64,000 nt of DNA from NCBI RefSeq assembly GCF_022347785.1, contig NZ_JAKRGA010000002.1, forward strand, positions 806,001-870,000. The letters are read 5' to 3'. This DNA comes from Psychrobium sp. MM17-31. GTDB lineage: Bacteria > Pseudomonadota > Gammaproteobacteria > Enterobacterales > Psychrobiaceae. The notes beneath the pieces are model-generated. The model did no database searches and was not told the origin of the DNA. It saw only the letters and a program-made list of their open reading frames with translations. A program made the translations under genes and the position numbers. Each line of letters opens with the position of its first letter. Positions within the stretch are counted from its first letter, which is position 1. Shown in pieces: positions 28,110 through 38,935 of the stretch.

Positions 28110-29374
28110 TAGTGTGAAATCCTCTCTGGTAATGGCTTAGTCTTTTCGTTCTTCGAGTAGAACCAAAGCGCGATAAAGAACCCGAAGTAACCCACAGTAG
28201 TTACTGTACCGATGAAGTTATTTAATGGTGTAGCAGGTTTAGTACCTAAAATACCCAAGATAACGAAACACACACAGAATTGAATTAAGTTAATTTTGTG
28301 TGCTGTACAACGGTAACGTACAGATTTCACAGTGCCACGGTCGAACCAAGGCAATAGGAATAGCATAATAATTGCGCCAAACATTAACGCCGCACCAGCT
28401 AGCTTATCTGGAACTACACGTAAAATGGTGTAGAACGGACCGAAGTACCATACAGGAGCAATATGCTCTGGTGTCTTCAGTGGGTTAGCAGGTTCAAAGT
28501 TCGGTTTCTCTAGGAAGTAACCACCGCCTTCAGGTGCGAAGAAAATTACCGCACAGAAGAAGAATAGGAAGCCAACCACGCCCATGATGTCTTTAACAGA
28601 GTAGTATGGGTGGAAAGGTACCGCATCAACGATGTCGTACTTATCAGAGAATTGCTTGTGGAACTTAAATGGGGCTTGCTCTTCTTCTGGGATAGAACCT
28701 TTAGGCTTCTTGATTTCAATACCTTCAGGGTTGTTAGAACCCACTTCGTGCAGTGCAACGATGTGAAGGAATACTAAAACAACAAGTACTAACGGTAATG
28801 CAATAACGTGTAATGCGAAGAAGCGGTTTAATGTTGCACCAGAGATTACGTAGTCACCACGGATCCAAGTAGTTAGGTCATCACCAACAATTGGAATCGC
28901 ACCGAATAGTGAAATGATTACCTGTGCCCCCCAGAATGACATGTTACCCCATGGTAATAAGTAACCCATGAAGCCTTCAGCCATTAATACTAGGAAGATG
29001 AACATACCGAATAACCACAGTAATTCACGTGGTTTTTGGTATGAACCATACATCATACCGCGAAGCATGTGCAGGTAAACAACAACGAAGAATGCCGACG
29101 CACCAGTAGAGTGCATATAGCGTAGCAACCAACCGTATTCAACATCACGCATGATGTATTCGATCGAAGCAAATGCTTGCTCGCCAGATGGCGTGTAGTT
29201 CATGGTCAGCCAAATACCTGTAAGGATTTGGTTAACTAAAACAAGAATGGCTAATGAACCAAAGAAGTACCAGAAGTTAAAGTTCTTTGGTGCTGGGTAT
29301 TGACCAACATGCTTATTGAATGAGTCGGTCATTGGAATGCGCTTGTCAATCCAATTCATAATATTTGTAAGCAT
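28109..29374 (-). CDS. petB: Cytochrome b of the bc1 complex
   Basis: 421 aa with eight or more TM helices. Heme-ligand histidines lie in helices B and D (YMHSTGASAFFVVVYLHMLRG and FFALHVIALPLVLVVLVFLH regions). The quinol-site motif PEW is seen as PVW in IAPVWYFGPFYTIL; the conservative E-to-V change in the PEWY loop is typical of some gammaproteobacteria and is worth noting. It overlaps petA and petC by TAATG junctions, so the three subunits are translationally coupled. Confidence 0.94.
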   Translation of the reverse strand: MLTNIMNWIDKRIPMTDSFNKHVGQYPAPKNFNFWYFFGSLAILVLVNQILTGIWLTMNYTPSGEQAFASIEYIMRDVEYGWLLRYMHSTGASAFFVVVYLHMLRGMMYGSYQKPRELLWLFGMFIFLVLMAEGFMGYLLPWGNMSFWGAQVIISLFGAIPIVGDDLTTWIRGDYVISGATLNRFFALHVIALPLVLVVLVFLHIVALHEVGSNNPEGIEIKKPKGSIPEEEQAPFKFHKQFSDKYDIVDAVPFHPYYSVKDIMGVVGFLFFFCAVIFFAPEGGGYFLEKPNFEPANPLKTPEHIAPVWYFGPFYTILRVVPDKLAGAALMFGAIIMLFLLPWFDRGTVKSVRYRCTAHKINLIQFCVCFVILGILGTKPATPLNNFIGTVTTVGYFGFFIALWFYSKNEKTKPLPERISH

Positions 29375-29967
29375 TATGCCTCTCCCTCATCAACACCGAT
29401 AAGTAGTACACCATCGTCTTTATAGCTGTGTGGTGGAACTACTAAGTTTAACGGCGCTGGTACGTTGTTAAATACACGACCAGCCATATCAAATTTAGAA
29501 CCGTGACATGGACAGAAGAAACCGTTCGCAACACCTTCAACGATCTCGTTGAAGTCGCCAGCACGGTAGGTTGGAGCACAACCAAGGTGAGTACATACAC
29601 CTAATGCCACTAGGAATTCTGGATTTGGTGAGCGGTGACTATTTACCGCATACGCTGGTTGTTGATCTTCAACTGAATCCGGATCTTTCAACTGATCATT
29701 GTGCCCTGATTTCAATTGCTCAAGTACTTCTTCAGTACGGCGAACAACATATACCGGCTTACCACGCCATTTAACCCTAACAAGTTGTCCAGGCGCCATT
29801 TTAGTTACATCGTACTCTACTGGAGCACCTGCAGCTTTTGCCTTTTCACTTGGGTTCCACGACTTGATAAAAGGTACAGCAACACCTACGGTGCCAGCAC
29901 CACCAACCACTGCCGTAGCAAGGGTTAGAAAGCGGCGACGACCATTGTTCTCTGGCGCACTACTCAT
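29374..29967 (-). CDS. petA: Rieske iron-sulfur subunit of the bc1 complex
   Basis: 197 aa from the ATG at 29967, eight bases after AGGAG; the ATG at 29973 is only two bases from that site and is rejected. Twin-arginine signal RRRFLTLATAVVGGAG with uncleaved TM anchor, and the 2Fe-2S ligands in CTHLGC and CPCHGS. It moves electrons from ubiquinol to cytochrome c1. First gene of petABC; the promoter must lie in the 800-bp gap upstream. Confidence 0.95.
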   Translation of the reverse strand: MSSAPENNGRRRFLTLATAVVGGAGTVGVAVPFIKSWNPSEKAKAAGAPVEYDVTKMAPGQLVRVKWRGKPVYVVRRTEEVLEQLKSGHNDQLKDPDSVEDQQPAYAVNSHRSPNPEFLVALGVCTHLGCAPTYRAGDFNEIVEGVANGFFCPCHGSKFDMAGRVFNNVPAPLNLVVPPHSYKDDGVLLIGVDEGEA

Positions 29968-30432
29968 CCACATATCTCCTGTTTAGATGCTTTGGGGAAG
30001 CATCACTAAATTTACGGTTATTTTTCTAATCATTTACCAGTTTATAAAACCAGCAACCTTAGTGTTTTTCTTCTAAGAATTGACAACGACTAAAGCATCA
30101 TCCACCCAGCGGGCAGAAAATTTTACAAATTATAAGCGTTTTGAAATGAAAAATCACAGCTTATTGATGGGAAAAAGGTATTAATTTCTCCTCGAAGGGC
30201 GATTTAAATCAATTTTATTTCACCTTGGGATAGAAAATAATCAAATCAAGGGTTTTGGGAGGTTTGAGGATATCGAAATCAATCGTTTTGTCTCAATTAG
30301 CAGTCTTAAACATTAGTCGTATAAAAATGAAAGTTAGATGGTGTGTTGGTTTGGTTGGAGGGTTTAGAAAGTATCGGGGCGGTTTTATTTAATGGTTTTG
30401 TATTGGGGATTGTTTTAATTCCGTTTTGCCAT

Positions 30433-30518
30433 TGCCTACATGGATGTAGGTACTTAGGCTTTGCAGGAGCCAAAAGCCGGTGCCTACATGGATGTAGGTA
30501 CTTAGGCTTTGCAGGAGC
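30433..30518. repeat. Two tandem copies of a 38-bp palindrome-containing repeat, period 48
   Basis: The unit beginning TGCCTACATGGATGTAGG and ending TTTGCAGGAGC occurs at 30433-30470 and again, identically, at 30481-30518, separated by CAAAAGCCGG. Each unit contains the palindrome CCTACAT-GG-ATGTAGG. A third partial resemblance (AAAGCC after the second copy) marks the same flank. Confidence 0.9.
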
Positions 30519-30695
30519 ATAAAGCCTGACGATTCATTCCTGAACATCCCAGCTCCTTGCCTAAATGATCTATTGAGATTAATGAGCGCTTCCGGAACAC
30601 TGCTTTCGTCGTCCATAACTACGCATTAGCGCTCGCTTTAATCGCGTCGCTCTTTGCCATCCATGGTACCGCGCCGTACTGTCCATCCTGGACAT

Positions 30696-30724
30696 AAAAA
30701 AACCCAGCCGGAGCTGGGTTTTTG
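30696..30724 (-). terminator. Terminator after rpsI
   Basis: AAAAACCCAGC-CGGA-GCTGGGTTTTT, symmetrical with A and T runs. Confidence 0.85.
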
Positions 30725-30784
30725 TCGTTTTGCATTTGGTGAGGATTGTAAAACAACCCAAACCAAAATAACTGCATATAACGA

Positions 30785-31177
30785 TTAACGTTTTGAGAAT
30801 TGTGGCTTCTTACGTGCTTTACGTAGACCAACTTTCTTACGCTCAACTTTACGTGCATCACGGGTAACGAAACCAGCGCCACGTAGTTCAGAACGTAGAG
30901 ATTCATCAAATTGCATTAGTGCACGAGTGATACCGTGACGGATAGCACCAGCTTGACCAGTAGTACCACCACCTTTAACAGTAACGTTCACGTCGAATTT
31001 TTCAGTCATTTCAACTAGCTCTAATGGTTGACGAACAACCATACAAGAAGTTGGACGACCAAAGAACTCGTCTAATGGACGGTTGTTGATAGTGATGTTA
31101 CCGCTACCTGCTTTAATAAAAACACGAGCTACTGAGCTTTTGCGACGACCTGTGCCGTAGTATTGATTTTCTGCCAT
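30785..31177 (-). CDS. rpsI: 30S ribosomal protein S9
   Basis: 130 aa, exact family length. Start [15 protein letters not shown], the [15 protein letters not shown] signature and the basic tail RKKPQFSKR that reaches the P-site tRNA are all present. It follows rplM by 16 bp in the conserved L13-S9 operon. Confidence 0.98.
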   Translation of the reverse strand: MAENQYYGTGRRKSSVARVFIKAGSGNITINNRPLDEFFGRPTSCMVVRQPLELVEMTEKFDVNVTVKGGGTTGQAGAIRHGITRALMQFDESLRSELRGAGFVTRDARKVERKKVGLRKARKKPQFSKR

Positions 31178-31193
31178 TTGCTTAAATTCCGTA

Positions 31194-31622
31194 TTAGATG
31201 TCTAAAACTTGAGGCTGTTGAGCAGCATGTTGGTGCTCAGAACCCGCGTATACTTTCAACTTACGGAACATTGCGCGGCCTAGAGGACCTTTTGGCAACA
31301 TACCTTTAACTGCTTTCTCGATGATTTGCTCAGGAGCTTTATCAAGTAACTTATCGAAAGTGATAGACTTGATACCACCGATGTAACCAGTGTGGTGGTA
31401 GTAAGTTTTATCAGTGCGTTTTGCACCAGTTACAGCAATCTTTTCACAGTTGATAACAACGATGTAATCGCCAGTGTCAACGTGTGGAGTGTACTCAGGC
31501 TTGTGCTTACCACGTAAACGTGAAGCGATTTCAGTAGCCAAACGACCTAACGTTTTACCGTCAGCATCTACAACATACCAGTCGCGTTTTACGCTTTCTG
31601 GTTTTGCGCTAAAAGTTTTCAT
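31194..31622 (-). CDS. rplM: 50S ribosomal protein L13
   Basis: 142 aa from ATG 31622, the usual E. coli-type start [20 protein letters not shown]; a longer open frame to 31676 lacks family similarity. Motifs [18 protein letters not shown] and [20 protein letters not shown] are clear. It is an early 23S rRNA assembly protein. Confidence 0.98.
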   Translation of the reverse strand: MKTFSAKPESVKRDWYVVDADGKTLGRLATEIASRLRGKHKPEYTPHVDTGDYIVVINCEKIAVTGAKRTDKTYYHHTGYIGGIKSITFDKLLDKAPEQIIEKAVKGMLPKGPLGRAMFRKLKVYAGSEHQHAAQQPQVLDI

Positions 31623-31933
31623 TATATATAAAACCCATATAAAATTTTTATTTATGCTTTTGTCTGCCACAAACAATCAAAGCAAGACAAAAACAATGTC
31701 CAGTGTGCTTGAATCTTACCCCTTCGAGTAATTTTCGAAAGCGAACGCTGCATAATCTCGGGAAAAAGAATACACAACTAACTTGGGCAGGCGCAGGATT
31801 ATACAAGACGGCGAATGAAAAATCACCTGTTAATTATCAATTTGGGTAAGGTTTTTTGCGGTTTTTAGTGGCTTTGATAAATTTCGCCAAGTCTCTCACA
31901 AAAACAAGAGACTTGGCGCAGCTAATCATCGCT
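31623..31933. other. Intergenic region rplM-zapE
   Basis: Holds the leader and promoter region of rplM-rpsI and, at 31885-31918, a 12-bp hairpin (CGCCAAGTCTCT / AGAGACTTGGCG) just after the zapE stop. The hairpin has no clear T run on the minus strand, so termination is uncertain. No gene seen. Confidence 0.6.
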
Positions 31934-33043
31934 TTATGGCTTGTGGGCTTCAGCTAAGTAGTCGTGAGATTGCATTTCTTGAAGACGGCTAAGGCAACGC
32001 TTAAATTCAAACTCTAGTTGCCCTTTGGTATACAGATCTTCCATCGCGACTTCAGCCGAGATTATCAATTTAACGCGGCGCTCATAAAACTCATCCACCA
32101 TCGCGATAAAACGACGCGCAATATCATCAACACCTTGCCCCATTTGCTCAACGTTACTCACCAATACAGAGTGATAGCAACGAGCAATTTCCATGTAATC
32201 AACCTGGCTACGCGGCCCATCACACAACGCTCTAAACTCAGCTAATAAAACGCCATCGGCATCTAATCGCACATCAATGGCACGCCCTTCAACTTCGATG
32301 CTACCGACGTCATGGCCTGGTTCTGGCGCTAATTGTTCGAAATACGTCAGCAAATTGCTATCAGCCACTTCATCTAATGGATAGTGGTAGATTTCCGCCT
32401 GCTCAAGTGCCCGCAAACGATAATCGACGCCGGAATCGACATTCACAACTTCAGTGTTTTCGTTAATTAATGCAATTGCGGGTAAGAAACGGGCGCGCTG
32501 CAAACCGTTGCGATAAAGTTCATCGGGAATAATGTTTGAGGTTGCCACCAAAATTACGCCATGCCCGAAGAGTTCTTGGAATAAGCCGCCGAGGATCATC
32601 GCATCGGTAATGTCCGATACGAAAAACTCATCAAAGCAGATAATGCGGGCTTCTTGTGCGAATTGTTTCGCGATGATCTTTAAAGGATCACTTTGCCCCT
32701 GCAACTGAGTAAGCTCGTGATGAACGCGATGCATAAAACGGTGAAAGTGCACCCGCATTTTTTGCTCAAACGGCAAAGCCTCAAAAAAAGTATCTACCAA
32801 ATAAGTTTTACCGCGGCCAACTCCGCCCCAAAAATACAACCCTTTTATTGATCTAACTTCTTCTTTTCCACCAAGGAATGATTTCAATTTGTGTGCAAAT
32901 CCCTTAGGCTTATCTTGTGGCGCAGTCAGGTCATCGAATAAACGTTGTAAGTGTTTTACGGCGTTCTCTTGAGCTCCGTCGTAGCTAAAATCATCACGTG
33001 TTAAGTCTTGTTGATATTTTTGTAACGGGGTAAGCTGAGCCAT
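31934..33043 (-). CDS. zapE: Cell division protein ZapE (AFG1-like ATPase)
   Basis: 369 aa from ATG 33043; the longer frame starting TTG at 33070 runs through the ribosome-site region. Walker A is YFWGGVGRGKTYLVD, Walker B IICFDEFFVSDI, with sensor ATSNIIPDELY. ZapE is an FtsZ-ring-associated ATPase needed for division under low oxygen. It is divergent from zapG, as in E. coli (yhcM-yhcB). Confidence 0.94.
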   Translation of the reverse strand: MAQLTPLQKYQQDLTRDDFSYDGAQENAVKHLQRLFDDLTAPQDKPKGFAHKLKSFLGGKEEVRSIKGLYFWGGVGRGKTYLVDTFFEALPFEQKMRVHFHRFMHRVHHELTQLQGQSDPLKIIAKQFAQEARIICFDEFFVSDITDAMILGGLFQELFGHGVILVATSNIIPDELYRNGLQRARFLPAIALINENTEVVNVDSGVDYRLRALEQAEIYHYPLDEVADSNLLTYFEQLAPEPGHDVGSIEVEGRAIDVRLDADGVLLAEFRALCDGPRSQVDYMEIARCYHSVLVSNVEQMGQGVDDIARRFIAMVDEFYERRVKLIISAEVAMEDLYTKGQLEFEFKRCLSRLQEMQSHDYLAEAHKP

Positions 33044-33157
33044 AGATCGCAATTTTCCTTTGGGTAACAATTGACGGTTGATTTAAGGACGTATTTTCAA
33101 AGCCAGTGATATTAGCACATTCGTTAAAACTGGCACTATCATTCTTTAGGAGACACT

Positions 33158-33625
33158 ATGGATTTGACGATTAGCATTCTTTTAATTGTTATTGCTGCGG
33201 TAATTGGTTTTGTCGTTGGCAAGGTCACGTCAAATACTTCTGCAGACAACAGTGCAGAAAAGGCTAAAACTCAGCAACTAGAAGCCGAGCTCAATCAATA
33301 CAAGCAAGATGTTGAGCAGCATTTTGCGCAAAGCGCGGAACTGCTTGGCAATATGGCGCAAGAATATCGCAACGTTTATCAGCACATGGCACAAGCTCAG
33401 CAAAGCCTACTTCCTGAAAGTGACGAAATTATTAAGATTCCGTTTAAAGAGCCTAAAGAAGCAAGCTTAGTTCAAGAAGCGATTAGCGAAGTTGAATTAG
33501 AAGCACAAGAAGCGGCTAATGATACAGAAGAAGTGGTTGCAGCCCAGCCAAATGACTACGTACAAGGCACCCATAACATTATCACGCCGAAAGCTGATGA
33601 TGACAAAGACAAAGCTTCAGCGTAA
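33158..33625 (+). CDS. zapG: YhcB/ZapG (DUF1043) inner-membrane protein
   Basis: 155 aa. One N-terminal TM helix (residues 5-22, ISILLIVIAAVIGFVVG) is followed by a coiled coil (35-90) with YRNVYQHMAQAQQSLL, the DUF1043 core, and an acidic tail. It links division and cell-wall synthesis in the envelope. It has AGGAG before ATG and a strong terminator at 33635; degQ follows from its own promoter. Confidence 0.92.
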   Translation: MDLTISILLIVIAAVIGFVVGKVTSNTSADNSAEKAKTQQLEAELNQYKQDVEQHFAQSAELLGNMAQEYRNVYQHMAQAQQSLLPESDEIIKIPFKEPKEASLVQEAISEVELEAQEAANDTEEVVAAQPNDYVQGTHNIITPKADDDKDKASA

Positions 33626-33634
33626 CTTAAGTCG

Positions 33635-33694
33635 CCTAAGCATAAAAAACGCTAGCCAACTTATCCGTTCGCTAGCGTTTTTTTTATGCTTAGC
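33635..33694 (+). terminator. Terminator after zapG
   Basis: AAAAAACGCTAGC / GCTAGCGTTTTTTTT stem, extended outward by TAAGCAT / ATGCTTA, with a 14-nt loop and an eight-T run. Confidence 0.88.
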
Positions 33695-33814
33695 TCACAT
33701 TTTTGTTTAAATTTAATGCAGTTGTACCATTGAATGAACTTGAACTGGAACTAATACTAATTAAGCCAGTCACTTTGAATAGACGCATTCTTTTTAGTTA
33801 GGAGACACAACACT

Positions 33815-35164
33815 ATGACGACTAAGAAACTTACTGTAATTAGTGCCGCATTACTCGCGCTTTCTCTTGGATTTACCTCAGCGCCTTCTCAAGCAGCGTG
33901 GCCAAGCTCTAGCAGTGCATCACAAAGTCTTGCACCTATGTTAGAAAAAGTAACTCCAGGTGTAGTATCAATTTCTGTAGAAGGCACACAAAAAACTCGT
34001 AACCGAATTCCTGAAGCATTCCGACCTTTCCTTGGTCGCGGTGGGCAACAACGAGAACAACCATTTCGTGGTTTAGGCTCTGGCGTAATTATCGATGCCG
34101 ATGAAGGATACATTCTTACTAATCATCACGTTGTTGATAATGCAGATAAAATCAAAGTGTCATTAAACGACGGTCGTAGCTTTGAAGCGAAAATGATCGG
34201 TTCCGATCCACAAAGCGATGTCGCATTACTGCAAATTGAAGGCGAAGACTTAGTGGAAGTAAAAAAGGCCAACTCAGATGATCTACGCGTTGGTGATTTC
34301 ACGGTGGCAATCGGCTATCCATTTGGTTTAGGTCAAACGGTGACATCAGGCATCGTATCAGCCTTAGGTCGCTCAGGCTTAAACAATCAAAACCTTGAAG
34401 ACTTCATTCAAACTGATGCTGCGATAAATAGCGGTAACTCAGGTGGTGCTTTAGTAAATCTAAAGGGCGAGCTAATTGGTATTAATACTGCGATTATTGC
34501 ACCAACCGGTGGTAACGTAGGTATCGGTTTTGCCATTCCGATTAACATGGCAGATAACCTCGTTAAACAAATTATCGAGTTTGGTGAAGTTCGCCGCGGC
34601 GTATTGGGTATTAGCGGTCAGCCACTAACTCAAGAGCTGGCAGAAAGCTTCGGTCAGAAAACCAAGCACGGCGCTTTCGTTAGTCAAGTGATGGACGATT
34701 CAGCTGCGCAAGAAGCCGGTATTGAAGCAGGTGACATCATCACTAAGATCAACGGTAAAGCAATCAAAGGCTTTGGTGATCTTAAAGCGAAAATCGGCAC
34801 CATGGGCGCTGGTAGCAAGTTAAAAATCACCGTTATCCGTGACGGAAAACAAAAAACTTTTAACGTTACACTTAAGAAAGCTGATGGCACTGATGTAAAC
34901 GCTGGTGCTATTCACCCTGCCCTTGAAGGCTCAACGCTTTCAAATGCCGAAGACGGTTCAGTAAAAGGCATTTTAGTGAGCGATATTCAGCGTAACTCGC
35001 CTGCATTCCAAGTGGGATTACGCAACGACGATATCATTATTGCAGCTGGCAGAACACGTGTTAAAACGGTTGGCGAATTACGTGATTATGTAAAAGATCA
35101 CGAAGATGTTGCAGCACTGCGTGTTAAACGCGGTAACAACGTGCTCTACATCATTTTAAAATAA
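33815..35164 (+). CDS. degQ: Periplasmic serine protease DegQ (Do/HtrA family)
   Basis: 449 aa, close to E. coli DegQ. Signal peptide to about residue 28 (APSQA-AW). The trypsin-like triad is H in TNHHVVDNA, D in SDPQSDVALL and S in GNSGGALVN. Two PDZ domains follow (about 255-345 and 365-445). The loop LA (RNRIPEAFRPFLGRGGQQ) is short, as in DegQ rather than DegP. It degrades misfolded periplasmic proteins and can act as a chaperone. Start ATG has AGGAGA upstream. Confidence 0.92.
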   Translation: MTTKKLTVISAALLALSLGFTSAPSQAAWPSSSSASQSLAPMLEKVTPGVVSISVEGTQKTRNRIPEAFRPFLGRGGQQREQPFRGLGSGVIIDADEGYILTNHHVVDNADKIKVSLNDGRSFEAKMIGSDPQSDVALLQIEGEDLVEVKKANSDDLRVGDFTVAIGYPFGLGQTVTSGIVSALGRSGLNNQNLEDFIQTDAAINSGNSGGALVNLKGELIGINTAIIAPTGGNVGIGFAIPINMADNLVKQIIEFGEVRRGVLGISGQPLTQELAESFGQKTKHGAFVSQVMDDSAAQEAGIEAGDIITKINGKAIKGFGDLKAKIGTMGAGSKLKITVIRDGKQKTFNVTLKKADGTDVNAGAIHPALEGSTLSNAEDGSVKGILVSDIQRNSPAFQVGLRNDDIIIAAGRTRVKTVGELRDYVKDHEDVAALRVKRGNNVLYIILK

Positions 35165-35183
35165 TAGACTGTAACTCCAGAAC

Positions 35184-35214
35184 AAAAGCCAGCCTCGCGC
35201 TGGCTTTTATTTTT
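35184..35214 (+). terminator. Terminator after degQ
   Basis: AAAAGCCAGC-CTCGC-GCTGGCTTTT followed by ATTTTT. Confidence 0.88.
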
Positions 35215-35276
35215 CCTCCCCAAAATTAACCGCTTATGTTAATCTTTCCAGTCCGTCATTTATATGAGTATTAGGT

Positions 35277-36359
35277 GTGTTCAAAGGGTTAGTCTCTACA
35301 TTCAAAGCGGTCGCCGTCGGTATTGCGATAGGCGCTGTTATCGTTATCGCATTACCTAATACGCGAACAGCCACCCTCAGTGCAATTAAAGAATGGCTGG
35401 TTACACACACAGCGCCATTGTCATATTCCTATGCCATAAAACGCTCAGCGCCTGCAGTTGTAAACATTTATTCAATTACCCAGCACCGAGATCCATTTAA
35501 TAACTCTAAAGCTGATATTCAAGGCTTAGGCTCTGGCGTTATCATGTCATCTAATGGCATTATTATTACTAATCTGCACGTGATTAGCGGCGCTGATATT
35601 ATCTATGTCGCATTGCAAGATGGCCGCCACGCCATCGCATCTATTGTCGGTACAGATGATTACACGGACTTAGCTATACTCCATATCAAAGAAGATAACT
35701 TGCCTGTCATTCCATTTGATTTAAAGAAAGAACCACAAATAGGCGATCTGGTGTTGGCTATCGGTAATCCATATAATCTGGGACAAACGATAACCCAAGG
35801 TATTGTCAGTGCGACGGGACGAACTCGCGGCATTACTCGTTCGGCGTTTCAACACCTGCTTCAAACAGATGCCGCGATCAACGACGGCAATTCAGGTGGC
35901 GCACTGATCAATTCCCGCGGTGAGTTGGTGGGAATTAATGCTGCTAACTTTCAATCACTTGATACTAACAGTAGCAATGGAATTGGTTTCGCCATTCCCG
36001 CCAAAATCGCCTACAAAGTGTTGAAAGATATTATTGCCGAAGGTTACGTGCCGCGCGGTTCACTTGGTTTTAATATTGATCGAGTATTTCGGCAAGACAA
36101 TAGAACAACCTATGGCGAAGTTAGCGCGATTGAACCCAATGGTCCAGCAGACATCGGCGGAATGGAAGTAGGCGACATTATCGTCGCGGTGAACAACACC
36201 CCATTTGCGAGTATCGACGACTTGTTGCACGTGATATCAGAAACCAAGCCTAACAATGAAATCGAACTGACAGTGCTACGGGGAACAGAGTCGTTCAACT
36301 TGAGTATGAAAACGGTGCAACGCCCACCGCTAATCCTCAACACAATCAATCGCCCATAA
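35277..36359 (+). CDS. degS: Site-1 protease DegS of the sigma-E pathway
   Basis: 360 aa, GTG start. One N-terminal TM anchor (residues 10-28) instead of a cleaved signal, a trypsin-like domain with H in TNLHVISGA, D in DDYTDLAIL and S in DGNSGGALIN, and one PDZ domain (about 255-345) with the YVPRGSLGF entry. DegS senses unfolded OMP tails through PDZ and cleaves RseA. It follows degQ as in E. coli; the terminator between them suggests separate transcripts. Confidence 0.93.
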   Translation: MFKGLVSTFKAVAVGIAIGAVIVIALPNTRTATLSAIKEWLVTHTAPLSYSYAIKRSAPAVVNIYSITQHRDPFNNSKADIQGLGSGVIMSSNGIIITNLHVISGADIIYVALQDGRHAIASIVGTDDYTDLAILHIKEDNLPVIPFDLKKEPQIGDLVLAIGNPYNLGQTITQGIVSATGRTRGITRSAFQHLLQTDAAINDGNSGGALINSRGELVGINAANFQSLDTNSSNGIGFAIPAKIAYKVLKDIIAEGYVPRGSLGFNIDRVFRQDNRTTYGEVSAIEPNGPADIGGMEVGDIIVAVNNTPFASIDDLLHVISETKPNNEIELTVLRGTESFNLSMKTVQRPPLILNTINRP

Positions 36360-36384
36360 AAAAAACGCCCTAACGGGCGTTTTC
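36358..36384. terminator. Bidirectional terminator between degS and murA
   Basis: AAAAAACGCCC-TAAC-GGGCGTTTTC, between convergent genes. Confidence 0.82.
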
Positions 36385-36408
36385 AGAATCTAATCTCTGA
36401 TGAGAAAA

Positions 36409-37677
<1,269 letters not shown>

Positions 37678-37935
37678 TTAATTTAGAGGATTTAACAGCT
37701 GCTCACGCTGCCATTTTTCAGGAGTGAATGCTTTGATTTGTACGGCATGTAAAGCGCCAGATGCAATAACTTCGTTAAGCGGTGCATAAATAGCTTGTTG
37801 CTGTTTTACGCGGCTCATGCCTTCAAACATTTCTGATACAGCAATTACTTGGTAATGACCGTTTTCACCTTTAACGTGTAATTCGTCTAACGTTAGCTGC
37901 GCTTCAATCAGCGCTTTGATTTCTTCAATTTCCAT
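37678..37935 (-). CDS. ibaG: BolA-family acid-stress protein IbaG
   Basis: 85 aa. BolA fold with the ELHVKGENGHYQVIAVSEMFEGMSRVKQQ segment (conserved between 18 and 48) and HAVQIKAFTPEKW. IbaG partners with monothiol glutaredoxin in Fe-S handling. It is 9 bp upstream of murA. Confidence 0.93.
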   Translation of the reverse strand: MEIEEIKALIEAQLTLDELHVKGENGHYQVIAVSEMFEGMSRVKQQQAIYAPLNEVIASGALHAVQIKAFTPEKWQREQLLNPLN

Positions 37936-37975
37936 TACAACCTCTAAACTTAAATTCTCTACTTAACCGCAAAAC

Positions 37976-38269
37976 CTAATTTGCCAGTAATGATTCGGCA
38001 TTATACAGCGCGACTAACTTTTCTAGCGCTGGTGTCGCGCCTTCATATTGCAATGAAATCCCCTTGTGATGACAGTATTGCTGTAATTCCACAAGGTAAG
38101 CGAGTCCCGCACTGTCGACTTTCGTTAATTGCCCTAAGTCGATATAAAGCTGGTCATTATACTGCTGTAGATACTTTTTAATAGGAATTAATGAAGGAAC
38201 TGTCGACTGCGACAATTTACCAGTCAACACCACTTTATTATCTCCAGCTGATTGCCATTCAACTGTCAT
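37976..38269 (-). CDS. mlaB: Phospholipid transport STAS protein MlaB
   Basis: 97 aa STAS domain; the conserved KVDSAGLAYLVEL loop (about 50-62) contains the serine and threonine region that contacts MlaF. It is the cytoplasmic accessory of the MlaFEDB ABC transporter. Its ATG overlaps the mlaC stop as TAATG. Confidence 0.9.
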   Translation of the reverse strand: MTVEWQSAGDNKVVLTGKLSQSTVPSLIPIKKYLQQYNDQLYIDLGQLTKVDSAGLAYLVELQQYCHHKGISLQYEGATPALEKLVALYNAESLLAN

Positions 38270-38925
38270 TATTTCGCCTTAGCTTCAACTGATTCAGCTG
38301 CCTTTTTGTTAAGCTGATTAATCAAGTAATCGATGCCTTTCTTATTAATGATGGCATCAAATTCTTTTGCTTTCGTTGATACCATGCTGATGCTTTCAGC
38401 AACCATGTCATAGGCTTTCCAATCACCTGTTTTTTTGTTTTTACGCAACTTAAAATCAATATCAACTGGAGGACGCTGTGCATCAACGATAGTTACTTTA
38501 ACTGTGGCAACTTTCCCCTCTACTGCTTTTGCCGGCTCATAAACAATCTTTTGATTGTCATAGAGTGTAAAAACATTAGCGTAAGTCAGAATTAAGTAAT
38601 CGCGAAATGCCGCGCGAAAAGCGCTAAATTTTTTGTCTTTACGCGCTTTCTTATAGTGCTTATTGCCCAACACCATGCCCGCAGCACGTTTATCATTGAT
38701 ATAAGGCATCAACTCTTCTTCGACAATGACTTTTAAATGGTTTAGATCTTTGTCGATTAGCTCGCGGTCAGCTCTAAAGCGCGCAAAAGTTTTTTCTGAC
38801 ACGTTTTTGATCAGCGCATGAGGATCTTTCATGTCAAATAGTTCTATTTCGGCAGCATTGGCACTGCCAAAAGCGAATACAGCAGTAAGCAACAATGCAC
38901 TTAACTTGGTAAATAATGCTTTCAT
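38269..38925 (-). CDS. mlaC: Periplasmic phospholipid-binding protein MlaC
   Basis: 218 aa from ATG 38925 (AGGAGAAAG upstream). Signal peptide to FGSANA (about residue 24). The body has the MlaC/Ttg2D pattern (ALIKNVSEKTFARFRADRE, FRAAFRDYLILTYANVFTLY, WKAYDMVAESISMV). It shuttles phospholipid between MlaA at the outer membrane and MlaFEDB at the inner membrane. Confidence 0.94.
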   Translation of the reverse strand: MKALFTKLSALLLTAVFAFGSANAAEIELFDMKDPHALIKNVSEKTFARFRADRELIDKDLNHLKVIVEEELMPYINDKRAAGMVLGNKHYKKARKDKKFSAFRAAFRDYLILTYANVFTLYDNQKIVYEPAKAVEGKVATVKVTIVDAQRPPVDIDFKLRKNKKTGDWKAYDMVAESISMVSTKAKEFDAIINKKGIDYLINQLNKKAAESVEAKAK

Positions 38926-38935
38926 AATCTTTCTC

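Larger units (their letters stand above)
29974..30784. other. 811-bp intergenic region between petA and rpsI
   Basis: No credible gene is visible. The part next to petA is AT-rich and should hold the pet promoter. The middle has purine-rich stretches of no clear meaning. The part next to rpsI has a tandem repeat (30433-30518), a segment with CCATCCATGG and GTCCATCCTGGAC palindromes (30658-30693), and the rpsI terminator at 30696. Several short open frames here run over the repeats and are not believed. Confidence 0.7.

Noticed and set aside
30433-30518. CRISPR array
   Set aside because: Only two units, a 10-bp spacer and a palindrome inside the repeat; no cas genes.
30389-30909. Short open frames between petA and rpsI
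   Set aside because: They run across repeats, a terminator and the rpsI end in other frames, with no homology.
33736-33765. Sigma-E promoter upstream of degQ
   Set aside because: GAACTT is present, but no TCTRA-like -10 at the proper distance.
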